From assembly GCA_013400975.1 (NCBI GenBank), contig WBMZ01008626.1:434001-498000 (forward strand): a stretch of 64,000 bases of DNA, read 5' to 3'. Below are positions 52,501 to 63,446 of this stretch, one piece after another. The notes beneath the pieces were generated by a model. It was not told where the DNA came from. It did not search any database and saw only the letters and a list, made by a program, of their open reading frames with translations. The translations under genes were made by a program, and so were the position numbers. How positions within the stretch are numbered: the stretch's first letter is position 1; every line of letters begins with the position of its first letter. This stretch comes from Atrichornis clamosus. Taxonomy: Eukaryota; Chordata; Aves; Passeriformes; Menuridae.

Positions 52501-52863
52501 AACCAAACAAAGTGGATTTCCTGAAAATGACAACAGGTATAGGTGCAATTTCAAGAGCAACTTGAGGGTTTCATCAGCCCTCTCATTTTTCTCTGTCTTT
52601 TGAGAAACAACTCCTTTTATCAGAAACTGCATGTGTGTGCTTGTACGTGTGAACAAAGAGTCACTACAAAAGTGAAGTAGTAACCAACCTGAGGTTTTTC
52701 TCTTTTGCTTCCTGGCTGCGTAAGCCACTTTTTTCTTTTATTACTGTAATTAAAAAATTATGGGAGGGAGGGTATGTTGACCATCACATGCAGGATTTTT
52801 ACCACAAAACTTTATCAGTAGTTTTACACATTCATGAGTGCACGTGACTGTAAATGCTCAGTG
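49537..52863. other. Non-coding A+T-rich DNA
   Basis: No gene or repeat family is recognised. The open frames (up to 110 codons at 52396-52728, minus strand) lack paired splice signals and recognisable products. Confidence 0.5.
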
Positions 52864-52887
52864 CACACACACACACACACACACACA
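52864..52887. repeat. (CA)12 microsatellite
   Basis: An uninterrupted CA dinucleotide run, followed by imperfect CA-rich sequence to about 52950. It is probably length-polymorphic. Confidence 0.95.
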
Positions 52888-52997
52888 GACACAGAGATTA
52901 TAGTGCTGTGGTGTATCTGCATGTCTGCATATGCACACACAAACACAGAACAATATGCACACATACTTAGAAATACACTGTGGTACAGCTGTGGCAG

Positions 52998-53035
52998 CTG
53001 CAAATAGCTCGATGCAGTTCTACAGCTATTTGCAG
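52998..53035. repeat. Perfect 12-bp stem-loop
   Basis: The arm CTGCAAATAGCT (52998-53009) is matched exactly by AGCTATTTGCAG (53024-53035) around a 14-base loop. It is too short for a typical microRNA precursor, and the flanks do not extend the pairing beyond a G-U position. It may be chance or a binding site. Confidence 0.8.
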
Positions 53036-54289
53036 TAGGTTGTGTTCAACAATATTCCATAAACACATGGCAAAAGCAAAGGAAAACAGAAATTCTTTCA
53101 CACACGGGTCTGTTAGTGGCTTTATCAGAAAATGCAATCCAGTGTTTGATAGGTAAAGGCTGTAAATACTGTAAAAATGCAAAGTTTATAAACTTAAAAA
53201 AATCTTTTGGTAAAAGATGGTCTATACTGTGAAGCATTGGAACAACTTCTAACATCTTCATTTCCTGAACCACCTCTTTTCAAAAATACTCAATCCATGC
53301 CTTAAATGACAAGTTCATGTCTGTTATTACTTAACAACGCAGTAAAATGCATATTTACACTGCAGATTAACCTAACAGATTTATACCTCCAAGGAAGGTT
53401 TTCGGTTGGTCTGTCATGTCTTCGTCTGCCTGACAAACAGTTCCAGGAAGGTTATTTGTATTTAAGACACCTTACTGTGAAGTTGTTCTTGGTGTCATAA
53501 TTTTATTATTTTAGAAAAAGTAGATTTTTTTTTCTAAAATTAACAAATCAAGAAGTTGCTGACTTTGCGGAAACTTCAGCTGAAAATAATAAATTCACCA
53601 AAAGAGAAACGGTAGTTTAGTTGGAAAAAAATGTCTGGTTTCACAGAAAAGGGAGATTAGGCAGATGCTGCCCTTTTAAAGCAAAGGTGAAGTTAGAGTC
53701 TAACACCTGACCCAAATACCTTGCTTACATATTAGACAAGTATCTTGGAGGAACAAGTCTCAGGTTACCTTGCATAATTTCACAGACGGTGACACAATGG
53801 GGGAAACCCAACCTGAATTGTTACCATTGGCTTCCTGGAGCACCAGCAAAACTACTTTTCAGCAGCTAGTTCTGCCTCCCCACCACGTCCAACATCTGCC
53901 CCCAGCCTTTCCTTCCTCAGCCACCTCTCCTGCCTAGGAAAACTGAACAGAGCCTGCTCCCTAAGGCTGCTGGACACACAAAGATACCTCCGTGAGTTTT
54001 GTCATTAGCACCACATCGTCAAATCTGCTTTTTGGCTTTATCAAGAAAAATCAGGCAGTGCTGAAACTTTGTCTTTTTATCACCTTTCCTTTGAAGCCAG
54101 ACCTCACATGAGCATTGTAGGGTACGTGTTGGTGTCTGTCAGGGGGCATCCTCTCCTATTCAGAGTCCTCTTCATTCGTTGGTCACAGCATTGTGGGGTG
54201 ATAGCTAGGCTTGCAGTATGCACCTTTGGTTGCCTGTCTTTGGACAGCTGAAGTCAGATTCCCAAAGTTCATCACGGTTTCCTGGAAAA
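53036..54289. other. Non-coding DNA
   Basis: Nothing recognised. A slightly more G+C-rich patch lies at about 53810-54000, without open frames of interest. Confidence 0.5.
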
Positions 54290-54800
54290 ATGTAACATTA
54301 ATTTGAAATGTAAATTATTGAAATGTACAACTAGTAATTCATATTTTCTAATTAATAAATACTCTGTGCATGATGCATTAGTAACGAAATTAAATATTTA
54401 TCTATAGCTGAAGATATTGTGAATCATAATAAACTGTAAAAGGGTTCTATTAGCTTTTTTAAAAGATAAATAAAATTGAAATAGTGATCAATATAATAAA
54501 TGTATGATGTTAAAATTCCTCTTGCCTCACAAAACCATATCTGTTTATGTGTTTTATAACAAATCTCATAAAAAATGTTAACAATATTTAAAACCAAAAT
54601 CTGTTAAATAAAAATAAAATCTACTATGGAAAGTAAATTTAAATATTTAATGATATAATTAAGTCTTATTAATGTAATGTTCTTTATTTTTTTAAATTAA
54701 AAATTCACAAGAATTGTCATCCTCTTTCATCTTAATCAGATGGAATGTTTGTCACAATTATTTGTTATGTATTTTCATTAACATTTGATGAATATTAACT
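54290..54800. other. A+T island
   Basis: About 500 bp composed almost wholly of A and T, with many AATAAA, TTAAAT and TAATTAA words and hardly any CpG. Stretches like this can act as matrix-attachment or homeodomain-binding regions, or can simply be degenerate sequence. There is no coding potential. Confidence 0.6.
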
Positions 54801-56954
54801 TTGCAAAATAGAACAATCTTTATCCTGAACAAATCAGCTGGAGAAATATAAGGCCAAGTACCCTGTCCTCTGCTGCAGCATCACTGAGGAGGCAGCAGAG
54901 TGACAGGAGGATTCTCACCAGCTTCGAGGACTTTTCCCTCCAGTCCTTTGCCAGGTGCTCCTTCATGCATGAAGACAAGTATGCTAAGTTTGGGTTCTCA
55001 TGTCCAATTTGCATTTCTGCTCATCTGGGTCAGACTTTCAGCCACGGCAAGGTAATGTAACTTCATAATAATCCCAGTTCAGAGAAGGTAAAACTCCACA
55101 AAGTCTCTCCTCAGTCACCCTCTCCTGCTGCTGCCTCTCCTTGTGTGCCTCTTCAGAGCCCAGCTCACCATCGAGCCTCTACAACCAGTGCAGGGCAAGT
55201 TTGGAGAAAGCAACATGACACCTTCAAGAGTGCTCATGGCCCAGCCTTCCCCTGCTTTCCAAGTCTGCTAAGCATTACTCCTCTGGAAAATGATTACACA
55301 CAGGCAGCATCCAACCCTGAGCTGCACACGTTGCCCATGAAGTAGTGGGGATGCCCACAGACAGTAAAGGCAGTGGAAAATGAGACCCTGTCTCCTGAGA
55401 GCTCTGAGTAGCTTCTGGGTCTTTTATCTTGTACCACTCACACCATTGAGACTGCATGTCCAGTAACACACAACTCACCACAGGAAGAGTTTTGATGAAA
55501 TAGTGGCCTTTTGTATAATTTCAATATGTTATTTTAAGTTCTGAAACATTTACAGACCTTCACACAAGCTTGTTACTTACCTTAGCAAAGCCACTGCAAT
55601 ATCACTCTGTGACTGTCAAGATGCATCTCCAAGAGAGCATAAAAATACTTTTGACTTGAATAAAGAGAAAGCTAAAATGTTATTAGAGACTGGGAATTTA
55701 GACACCTAGTCCTACATTCCACCAGTATTGTTAACAGAAAACCATGGCATCAGATTATTTTTAAAGACTTGATTTTGTCTCCTTTTTAATTATGAAGGAT
55801 AAAATAAAATTGAGTGACTGAAAGGAATAAATAGATAATGAAGTAGCAGGATATTTTTTTATATAGAACTCCTTATTAAAATGGCTGTTTCCTTCAACTG
55901 CTTAATTTAATTTCTCTTAAGCAGGTTTTAACTTGTTCAGCTTGTACTAATGTACAGGTATCAGATGTGTTAATATGACACCTCATGGGTCACACCCAGA
56001 GCTTGAAGAACCACTTTAACCTCTTCATTACCCTGTGGACATAACATGCACCTCCTCCCACAGGGGCTGCTCGCCCTGACCTACAGAAGTGTGACCTACT
56101 GTAAAAGGATGCATCAGCAGTCAGGAGGCATCACAGGATTCATCTGTCCTCTCTACCCTCTGTACCACTCCCTGGAATACTTCTTCACTGCTATGACTGC
56201 TGCATAAGCGAGGGAAGTGATCACAGTTATCTTTGTAAGGCCAAAACTAAAGCATAACCTTTTTATCTGTTACCACTGGTTTATGTGTTGTCCATTGAAG
56301 CTAATGGAGATTAGACATTGCACAAGAACTTTTTTTAAGACAGAGAAAATTCTCATTTCCCCTGCAACAAATCTCTCTCTGATAGACACATACACTATGA
56401 AAGTATTCACAATATTTTCACAAACTCACCAGTACTGAAATGATCTATATCCTAGAGAAAGAGCCTGAGGACTTGTTTTATAGTATGATTAGGACTGGAA
56501 ACAAGTTTTATATGACAACTTGAAAAAAACAGAGGCAGAAGCAATAGGGAGTCAGAGGTATGATGGGGGTCACAGAGAGAAGAGCTACTGCAAAGCACAG
56601 GCAAGGGGTGAACAGCAATCAGGAAGAAGGTGGGAGACAGGATCAGAGGCAGGGGAGCTAGAGTGGGAGGAGGCATGCTTGTGCAAACTTTTCATGTTGT
56701 CCACACAAACTCACAGTGTAGCTGAGCCATGAGACAAAGGGAAGTTGTGGTTTCCAGGTAAACTTCAGGAGAAAGCAGAAATACTCTTGTTATCTTAATA
56801 GTCACTTTATGGTAAAAATATCTTCACTGGCCACTCTCCAGTTATGAAGTATGTGTATTATACAGGCATTTGTGAGAAGAGACAATAAACTTCCTGGCTT
56901 TGTTTCCTTTTACGTTCATTTGGACACATCTTTCCACAGTCTACTGTTTAGAGC
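54801..56954. other. Non-coding DNA
   Basis: No gene or known repeat is recognised. A purine-rich patch at about 56520-56670 (plus strand) produces overlapping open frames on both strands and should not be taken as coding. Confidence 0.5.
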
Positions 56955-57070
56955 AAGCAGGTAAGTGTCAAGGGACTAGATTTCAACTCCAGGTTTGAGC
57001 TACTTGCTCACTATATGACCTGGAACAAGTAAACTAGGGAGGCAGCAAACTGCCTTCATTTCCCCTGCAC
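56955..57070 (+). mobile_element. MIR-like SINE fragment
   Basis: The order of words fits the MIR consensus: 'gactagatttcaactccagg' (as in gggttcaaatcccagc), 'gctcactatatgacctgg' (as in gctgtgtgaccttgg), 'aacaagtaaact', then a later 'ttcatttcccctgcac' (as in cagtttcctcatctg). Divergence is high, as expected for an ancient SINE. Ends are approximate. Confidence 0.6.
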
Positions 57071-59380
57071 TACTTTTTAGTGCCTGTGTGCCTCTTGCTG
57101 TTTAATGGGAACAGGAAGCATTTGCTGGGGTGCTTTCAGATCAAGGAGGGAAATATGCTTAAACTATGCAAAGTTATCTTTCTGTTTATTATATATAGGT
57201 GCAACAACTCCACAGGCAGGTTTGAGCATTTTTTGCAATTAGGTTCAAAAACAGTCTTTTGACTTAGCAGACCTCTGAAGGTAGAAGCTGGTAATTTCAT
57301 GTGGACAGAGCATGCACTTGACAGGAGTGGGACTACAGATCCCTGTAGTTGCTGAATTTCAGCAGTAATTGCCTTTTCCATTTCACCTTCCCTTTGAAAA
57401 CTTGCAGGTTTTATTAACATAAAGAAGCCTTAGGAAATTTTGTGGGCTGTATTTTATGGAGAATTCTGACACAAGATAAGGATCTTTTTCAGCAGTTAAC
57501 GCCTTCTCAGAGACTGTTGAGACAGTTGAACAAAAGAAGCAAACTCCACAATGGCTGAATCCCTTACAATCACTTTAACCCAAAACCAAAATAGTAAAAC
57601 AGATCTATAGGCAACTAAATGTTTGTGATCCTGTGGACTTCAGTTAAGGGATCCTTACATTTTAATCAAACCTCTACTCTCAGACAAACATGTCAAATCT
57701 CCCATTTATTGCTCCAAGTCTTCAGTAGAATTGAGTGGAAATGAACTTTTTAATGTTCTAATCAGCAGCAAAGACAGTGGAAGAATGAGCTATGGAGTGC
57801 CATCACACTCAGTGTCAATTCCTTGGCTTTCCTGTTCAGAAGACTTAAGGGGAGATAGAGGGAGAGACGATGGCAGAGTCTACTTTTTCAGTGATGTAGG
57901 CTTTTACTTATACCTGCGCTGTTGATTCATCCTTCCCATTCTGAAACAAACACAGCCTGGAACTGTAAGCCAGCCCTTATTTAGAGCAAACCTGGTGCTG
58001 CCCCTGAAGCTTTACCATGAAATTTTGTTTATGAGGAAGAGATTATAAGGGTTTATAAGGGGAGATTAGGAAGAGACGTCTCTGTTTCTTCTTCCTCCTA
58101 GTGCATCAATTGTGTAAAGAGAATTTACACTTTCCCTCAGCTTTGGTCCTTACAAGAAGATTTTAATATAAAGCAGAAAGCAGGCTGGCTATTCCTACGG
58201 GCTATTTAGCACTACTGTCCAGTACCAGGAGAGGAATACACCACACTGTCCATTTTCACAGTGAAAGAGGGGGCTCAAAGGAAATGTCTCCTGGAGGATT
58301 TTTTAGTGGTGTAGCTCCAACATACCTCTAACAAGGCAACAAGATACAATCTAATCTACAGTGAACGATCAGTGGGGTAATTAGAGAAAAACACAGAGCA
58401 AAAGAGATGAACACAAGTATATTCCCAGGCTTTCGATGCTGTCTTTGGCAGGTATTATTCTCCCTTTGACATTCTTTCACCATAAAAGGAGCCACGCCCA
58501 TTCACTAGTTACTATTAAAGTCCATTATTTGATTATATTTCAGAGATAAATGTTATTGATTAAAAGTACAGAAGAAACAATAATCACATTTTATCTGAAT
58601 TATTTTGCTACCACTTCATCTGTAATTTTATTATCACTGCACTAAAAAGCAACGAAAATGCTTAAGTTAATGAAAAGTTTAAGGTGTATCAAGCAAATTA
58701 AGAAAGAGAATTCCGAGGAGAGCAATGCCTTTATTGAGGGGCAAAATAGCAGCATCACAAAAGTACTTAATTGCTACTGCCAGCTCAGCTTCCAGTGTCA
58801 GTAGCAGTGAAGGAGTTAATACTGGGGTGTTAATCAGACAGAGAATTTCTTTGTGACATGAAATGCTTGTAGATAAGCAGTAATATGCCTTGTTTTACAG
58901 GTTTTCTGTAGCTGGGGCAGGGTCCCTTGCTGCACAGCACGTATTGAGAAAGACAGATACAGAGAACAGAGGTAATAGCCTTCCATGTCACAGCAATATA
59001 AACCAGACAGTTTTTATAAACTGGAAATGTGGCTTTATTGGTAGTTCCATACAAGAAATATCTCTGTGAAAACAATGATATAGATGGGAATTTTTTTTCC
59101 CTTTCCTAACCAGAGGTAAAAAGGAAAGTCAAGCAACCCACATAAATCTATTCTCAAGCCTCACGGGAAACCCCATAGGTGAATTGTGAGTCATAATAAG
59201 AATTATTTGTTGTACTACTGTATGCAATCAATCAGCAATTCAGACATAGAAGATTTTTACCCTCTGTCTCTATCAGATAAACCCCATAACCCTTTCAGAG
59301 GACTTTAAACCAGATGTAAATTGATGTGAAGCATGAGCAACTCCCAATACAGCCACATTGAGAGTGACACTTCCCCTCCT
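57071..59380. other. Non-coding DNA
   Basis: No feature is recognised apart from short chance open frames. A+T-rich, with no splice-supported exon. Confidence 0.5.
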
Positions 59381-59446
59381 TCAGGGGTTCTCAAACTTCT
59401 TCCACTCAGAATATCAAAGCTACCAAAAAAAAAAAAAAAAAAAAAA
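59381..59446 (+). repeat. Poly-A tract preceded by a hAT-terminus-like sequence
   Basis: A run of 22 A's ends near 59446. It follows 'tcaggggttctcaaacttct' at 59381, which resembles the ends of old hAT/Charlie DNA transposons (CAGNGGTTCTCAAACTT). No matching inverted end is visible nearby, so this may be a solo remnant or chance. The poly-A itself is certain. Confidence 0.4.
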
Positions 59447-60905
59447 GGCTCATCTTCCCATGCTCCCAGCTGCACAGTCCAATGGTTCCTGGACAGGTGG
59501 GAAATCCTGGCAGAGGAGTAAGAAGAAGCTGGGGGCTTATGAGTGATGTGATGTCCTAGAAAATAGTGAATGACAAAGCTTTTCAATTAAGTGCTGCTGA
59601 GGAGACAAGATACTGGCAACATGTGTGTGTCCTTTATCTCTCCTGAAGCCACACAGGTTTCAGATGAAATATGAATGGAGGAAATATTCAACAGAGTGAA
59701 TTGTGAAGTAAGAGTGGAAATGCAAAAAACATAATGAAAGAGAATTCTCTCTTTTCCTGCCTGTCCCAGAGCCTCACGGACAATACCATTCAATTACTAG
59801 AGGTGCTTTTATGCAATGCTACAGAACAACAAAGTTGAGACTCTGTAACCCTTCATCAAGGAGAACATATTAGACAACAACCTCTCTGCTACTAGATATT
59901 AATATGTATTTTCCCTCTGAAAATCCCACCCCAAATTTTGTCATGATCTTCCACAGCACAGAGGAAGACAGGGAAAACACCGAAAAAGCAAGAGACTCCA
60001 TGAACAACTGAAAACATTAAGTCTAGTACTTTGTGTATTTGACTGATTTATTTAAAGAAAAAGTGTGCTCTGTCCTAAACAGAGGAAGTACTAAGACTGC
60101 TATCTAGGCTCTGATTCATGCCAGTAAGATCTCTGCATTTTGGGTAGATGTGTGTGAAATTTGTCAAAGGACTCTGAGCCACAGATACAATATCCTCCAC
60201 ATATTCCCCAGGGAAGCCCAGCCAACCACAGCAGCAATCTCATGAAGAACTTTCCCCAGTTCATCCCCAAGGGCAATTTCATAGCCCACAAATTCCACAA
60301 CGTCTGATCACATTTACATTTTTCCAGCTTGGCAAACAGGTTATTATGGTGGAGGCATTTGAGGACAAGTTGAACATGCCAACTGTGTTGTTCTGGGTTC
60401 CCAAAATAAATGTGGGTGTCATCCAGACATGCAGCTACATCCTAGTCTAACATCTTCCTCTCAAAGTTGTAAATAAAATGCTGGAATGTTGCTAGAGCAT
60501 TAGAATGGCAAGGAATAGGACAGGATTTACCTGTACCAACTGCAGAAAGAGATCTGCTCTCAGCGCCCTGTCAGATGAGTTTATGCTCCCTGAAAAGGCA
60601 TGTTTGTTCAAGAGCTTTAAATAGTTAATTAATAAGATGAAGAGGCTATTAACTCTCACCTGTGGTTAGAGCAGTGCTCAGTCGCCTACAAAAAACTTCA
60701 AGAGGCCAGAACTTTATTTGACAAAGTCATGGTTATCCACTTAAGTCATCAAAATGGGAATTCCTTGGCAATCCTTTGAATGAGGTAGTCCCATGTATCC
60801 CCAGCTTCTGAGTCAGATAGGGAATATCTTCTAGAGCCAAATCACCACTTCAGACCAGAGGTTAACAGGTGTACCGTGGTATCCGCACTCTCCTATTATT
60901 CGAAG
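59447..60905. other. Non-coding DNA
   Basis: No exon, RNA gene or repeat family is recognised in this stretch. Confidence 0.5.
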
Positions 60906-60965
60906 AGACTAGCAAAAATGAAGACACAAAATTATAATGATAATCTGAGGCAAACCAATAGACAA
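60906..60965 (+). repeat. 60-bp direct repeat, copy 1
   Basis: The block begins agactagcaaaaatgaagac and ends caaaccaatagacaa. It is identical base for base to 62849-62908, in the same orientation, and the similarity stops abruptly on both sides. Confidence 0.97.
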
Positions 60966-61424
60966 AGACTTGAGTATCTCACAGGCAGTAAGTCTTGTCC
61001 ACTGGTGGCTCCAGTGTTGGGCACCAGCAATTACATAAAACTTCCAGTTTGCTGCATCCTGTTATGAGAGAATCCAAGTCTCTCAGGTATGACAATCGAA
61101 AGAAATCCAAGAGCATTATTCTGAACTAAATCAGCTTCTGTGGAAAGAGCAGTGGATGAACCTGGAATTGCTGGGCATGATGGGGCAATATGCAGATTGT
61201 ATCAATTCAAACAGAAGTGATTTACTATGTTTTTGAATAGTGAATCATGAAATACAGGTCTCAACATTAACAGACATGAGCAGAACTGAGAGCTATCAGT
61301 TGCTTCTAGTATCACACTTGAACTGAAAAAAGCACAGTTTAGACTGTTTAGAAATCCAGAATTCAACCTATATTTTAAAAGTTCCTGGATATCCTTCATT
61401 GGGTGCAGGGGGAAACAGAATGAC
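60966..61424. other. Non-coding DNA between the direct repeat and CR1
   Basis: No recognisable feature. It could be the extreme start of the CR1 copy, but I cannot match it to the family. Confidence 0.45.
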
Positions 61425-62328
61425 AAAGAATGAGGGAAAGGCTGAAGTACTTAATGGCTTCTTTGCTTCAGTCTTTAACAGTAAGACGCGTTGCTCTCTG
61501 GGTACCCAGTCCCCCTCAGCTGGAAGACAGGGAGCAGAATGAAGCCCCCATAATCCCAGGGAAAATGGTCAGTGACCTGCTACACCATTTAGACACCCAC
61601 ACATTTTTGGGGATGGATGGGTTTCACACGGGTACTGAGGCAGCTGGCAGAAATGCTTACCAGCCACTCTCCGTCACTGATCAGCAGTTCTGGCTCACTG
61701 GGGAGGTCCCAGTTGACTAGAGGTTAACAGATCTACACCCATCTACAAGAAGTGCAGGAAGGAGGATCCAGGGAGCTACATGCCTCTCAGTATGATCTCG
61801 GTGCCAGGGAAGGTTAAGTAGCAGATCTTTGTGAGTGCCAACACACAGCACATACAGGACAACAAGGGGATCAGGCCCAGCCAGCATGGGTTTGTGAAAG
61901 GCAGGTCCTGCTTGACGAACCTGATCTCCTTCTATTACAAGGCGATCCGCAGTGAATGAGGGCAAGGCTGTGGATGTTGTTTACCTGGACTAGTAAAGCC
62001 TTTGATACCACTTCCCACAGCATTCTCCTGGAGAACTGGCTGCTCATAGCGCGGACAGGTAAACACTTTGCTGGGTAAAAAACTGCCTGGATGGCCAAGC
62101 CCAGAGAGTGGTGGTGAATGGAATTACATCCAGCTGGTAGATTATCACAAGTCGTGTTCCCCAGGGCTCAGTGTTGGGGCCAGCCCTGTTTAATACCTCT
62201 ATCAATGATCTGGATAAGGGGAATGAGCGTACACTCTGTAAGTTAGGAATATGGTTTGGTTGTGGACGTGGCAGCACTGGATTAGTGGTTAAAGGTCTTT
62301 TCCAGCCTTAATGATACTATGATTCTAC
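61425..62328 (+). mobile_element. CR1 LINE, reverse-transcriptase fragment with internal deletion
   Basis: The decayed ORF2 frame keeps family landmarks in order: AEVLNGFFASVF near 61441; QHGFVKGRSCLTNLISFYYK at about 61887-61945 (RT fingers region); a VVYLD-SKAFDT region near 61975; and [10 protein letters not shown] at about 62169. It follows the RT only to about 62245 (a relic of the ECTLSKFADD motif without the catalytic Asp pair). At about 62277 it jumps to the extreme 3' end ('ggtcttttccagccttaatg', then ATACTATGATTCT). The thumb, C-terminal ORF2 and most of the 3' region are missing. Many stops show that it is dead. Confidence 0.93.
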
Positions 62329-62848
62329 ATTAAGTTTTGCTATCAACCAAGTCTAGGTGCCTGATCAGAATAAGGTTTGCGAAACAAAGAATCATCAACA
62401 AATTGTACCTTGATTGAAAATCAATCTTACAGCAGAATTACTTGCCATCAGTCTATCACACGTCTTGTGCAATAGGATCTACAAGGGTTCACTGTCTACC
62501 CAGTGGGTGGCACTCCACTAACCTGAATGATGGCAGTCAGGCAAGTTAGGGAGTCAATGCACCAGTCAAAAATTACAGTAGTCCTCTTTCAGACAACTGC
62601 CAATGAAATTATGCAGCTTTCATCACATGCCCAGAACAAGACAAACTTTAACTGAAAAAACAAACAATAACAACAACCAACCAGACAAAAAAGACAGCAT
62701 ACTGAAGATGAGCAAATTCACTATCATTCATGCACTTTATGCCCTTTGCCCACCTTCTCATTTCCCAGATGTCCTAGTCTTAGGCTCTGGCCCTTAATCT
62801 GAAAAAGCTACAAATGCCCTCAATTTATTTGGAAGTCTGAGCATTTGA
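62329..62848. other. Non-coding DNA
   Basis: Nothing recognised. Short A-rich patches lie near 62656-62695. Confidence 0.5.
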
Positions 62849-62908
62849 AGACTAGCAAAAATGAAGACACAAAATTATAATGATAATCTGAGGCAAACCA
62901 ATAGACAA
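62849..62908 (+). repeat. 60-bp direct repeat, copy 2
   Basis: Identical to 60906-60965. The flanks differ completely: copy 1 continues 'agacttgagt' and copy 2 'gtcagtatgg'. The spacing is 1943 bp, and the CR1 fragment lies between the two copies. Confidence 0.97.
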
Positions 62909-62921
62909 GTCAGTATGGAAA

Positions 62922-63446
62922 ATGAACAGTGAGATGAGGTTACTCTTCCCACAGGTGGACATTCTGTGGGTTATAGACAACAGTGGTTTCCCCCAAGTTT
63001 GCAAATATTTAACCCCAGGCAGAAATTTCCCTTCAGCTGTTTTCCTCACCACCACCTTCTTAATCACCTCTGTAAATATAGGTTCAAATGAAGGCCATTT
63101 GAGGCACTGGCAATCACTTACAGGAAAGAGGCTACCACTAGCTTCTCTTGACAGTATGCAAGCCCTGCTGGAAAAGAAGCCCAAAGTTGTGGTGCCTGTT
63201 GGTCCCTTAGTGCAGCATCCTTTTTTTGACTCATTGCACATTCATTTCCTCTGCTTCCCAGTCACAGAAACAAGCCATGTCCCTTCTCTCCATGTCAGCT
63301 CTCCAATTTACCCCTTGGGAAGGGTACACTTGCTGGAAGTGCTGCAGGCTCCATTACTCATCAGAAGAGCTGGCTGCCAAATGCCAGTTTTGGCCAGGGC
63401 CTACTGCTGTCCAGGTCCACTTCCCAAACAGCTCTGTTTCCGCTAA
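62922..63446 (+). CDS. 174-codon open frame overlapping a 129-codon frame on the other strand
   Basis: The plus-strand frame starts MNSEMRLLFPQVDILWVIDN and ends PGPLPKQLCFR. The minus-strand frame 62852-63241 begins MCNESKKGCCTKGPTGTTTL. At most one can be real. The plus-strand frame has no strong acceptor or donor in a consistent place, so it would have to be an unspliced gene or retrocopy; no poly-A tail or polyadenylation signal is evident just after it. The peptides are not recognised. I think chance is the likeliest explanation. Confidence 0.15.
   Translation: MNSEMRLLFPQVDILWVIDNSGFPQVCKYLTPGRNFPSAVFLTTTFLITSVNIGSNEGHLRHWQSLTGKRLPLASLDSMQALLEKKPKVVVPVGPLVQHPFFDSLHIHFLCFPVTETSHVPSLHVSSPIYPLGRVHLLEVLQAPLLIRRAGCQMPVLARAYCCPGPLPKQLCFR

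Noticed and set aside
56452..56732. Overlapping frames on both strands in a purine-rich patch
   Set aside because: Openness follows from the biased composition; there is no codon-like pattern or splice support.
61717..62277. Minus-strand open frames of 75-82 codons
   Set aside because: They are antisense to the CR1 reverse-transcriptase fragment.
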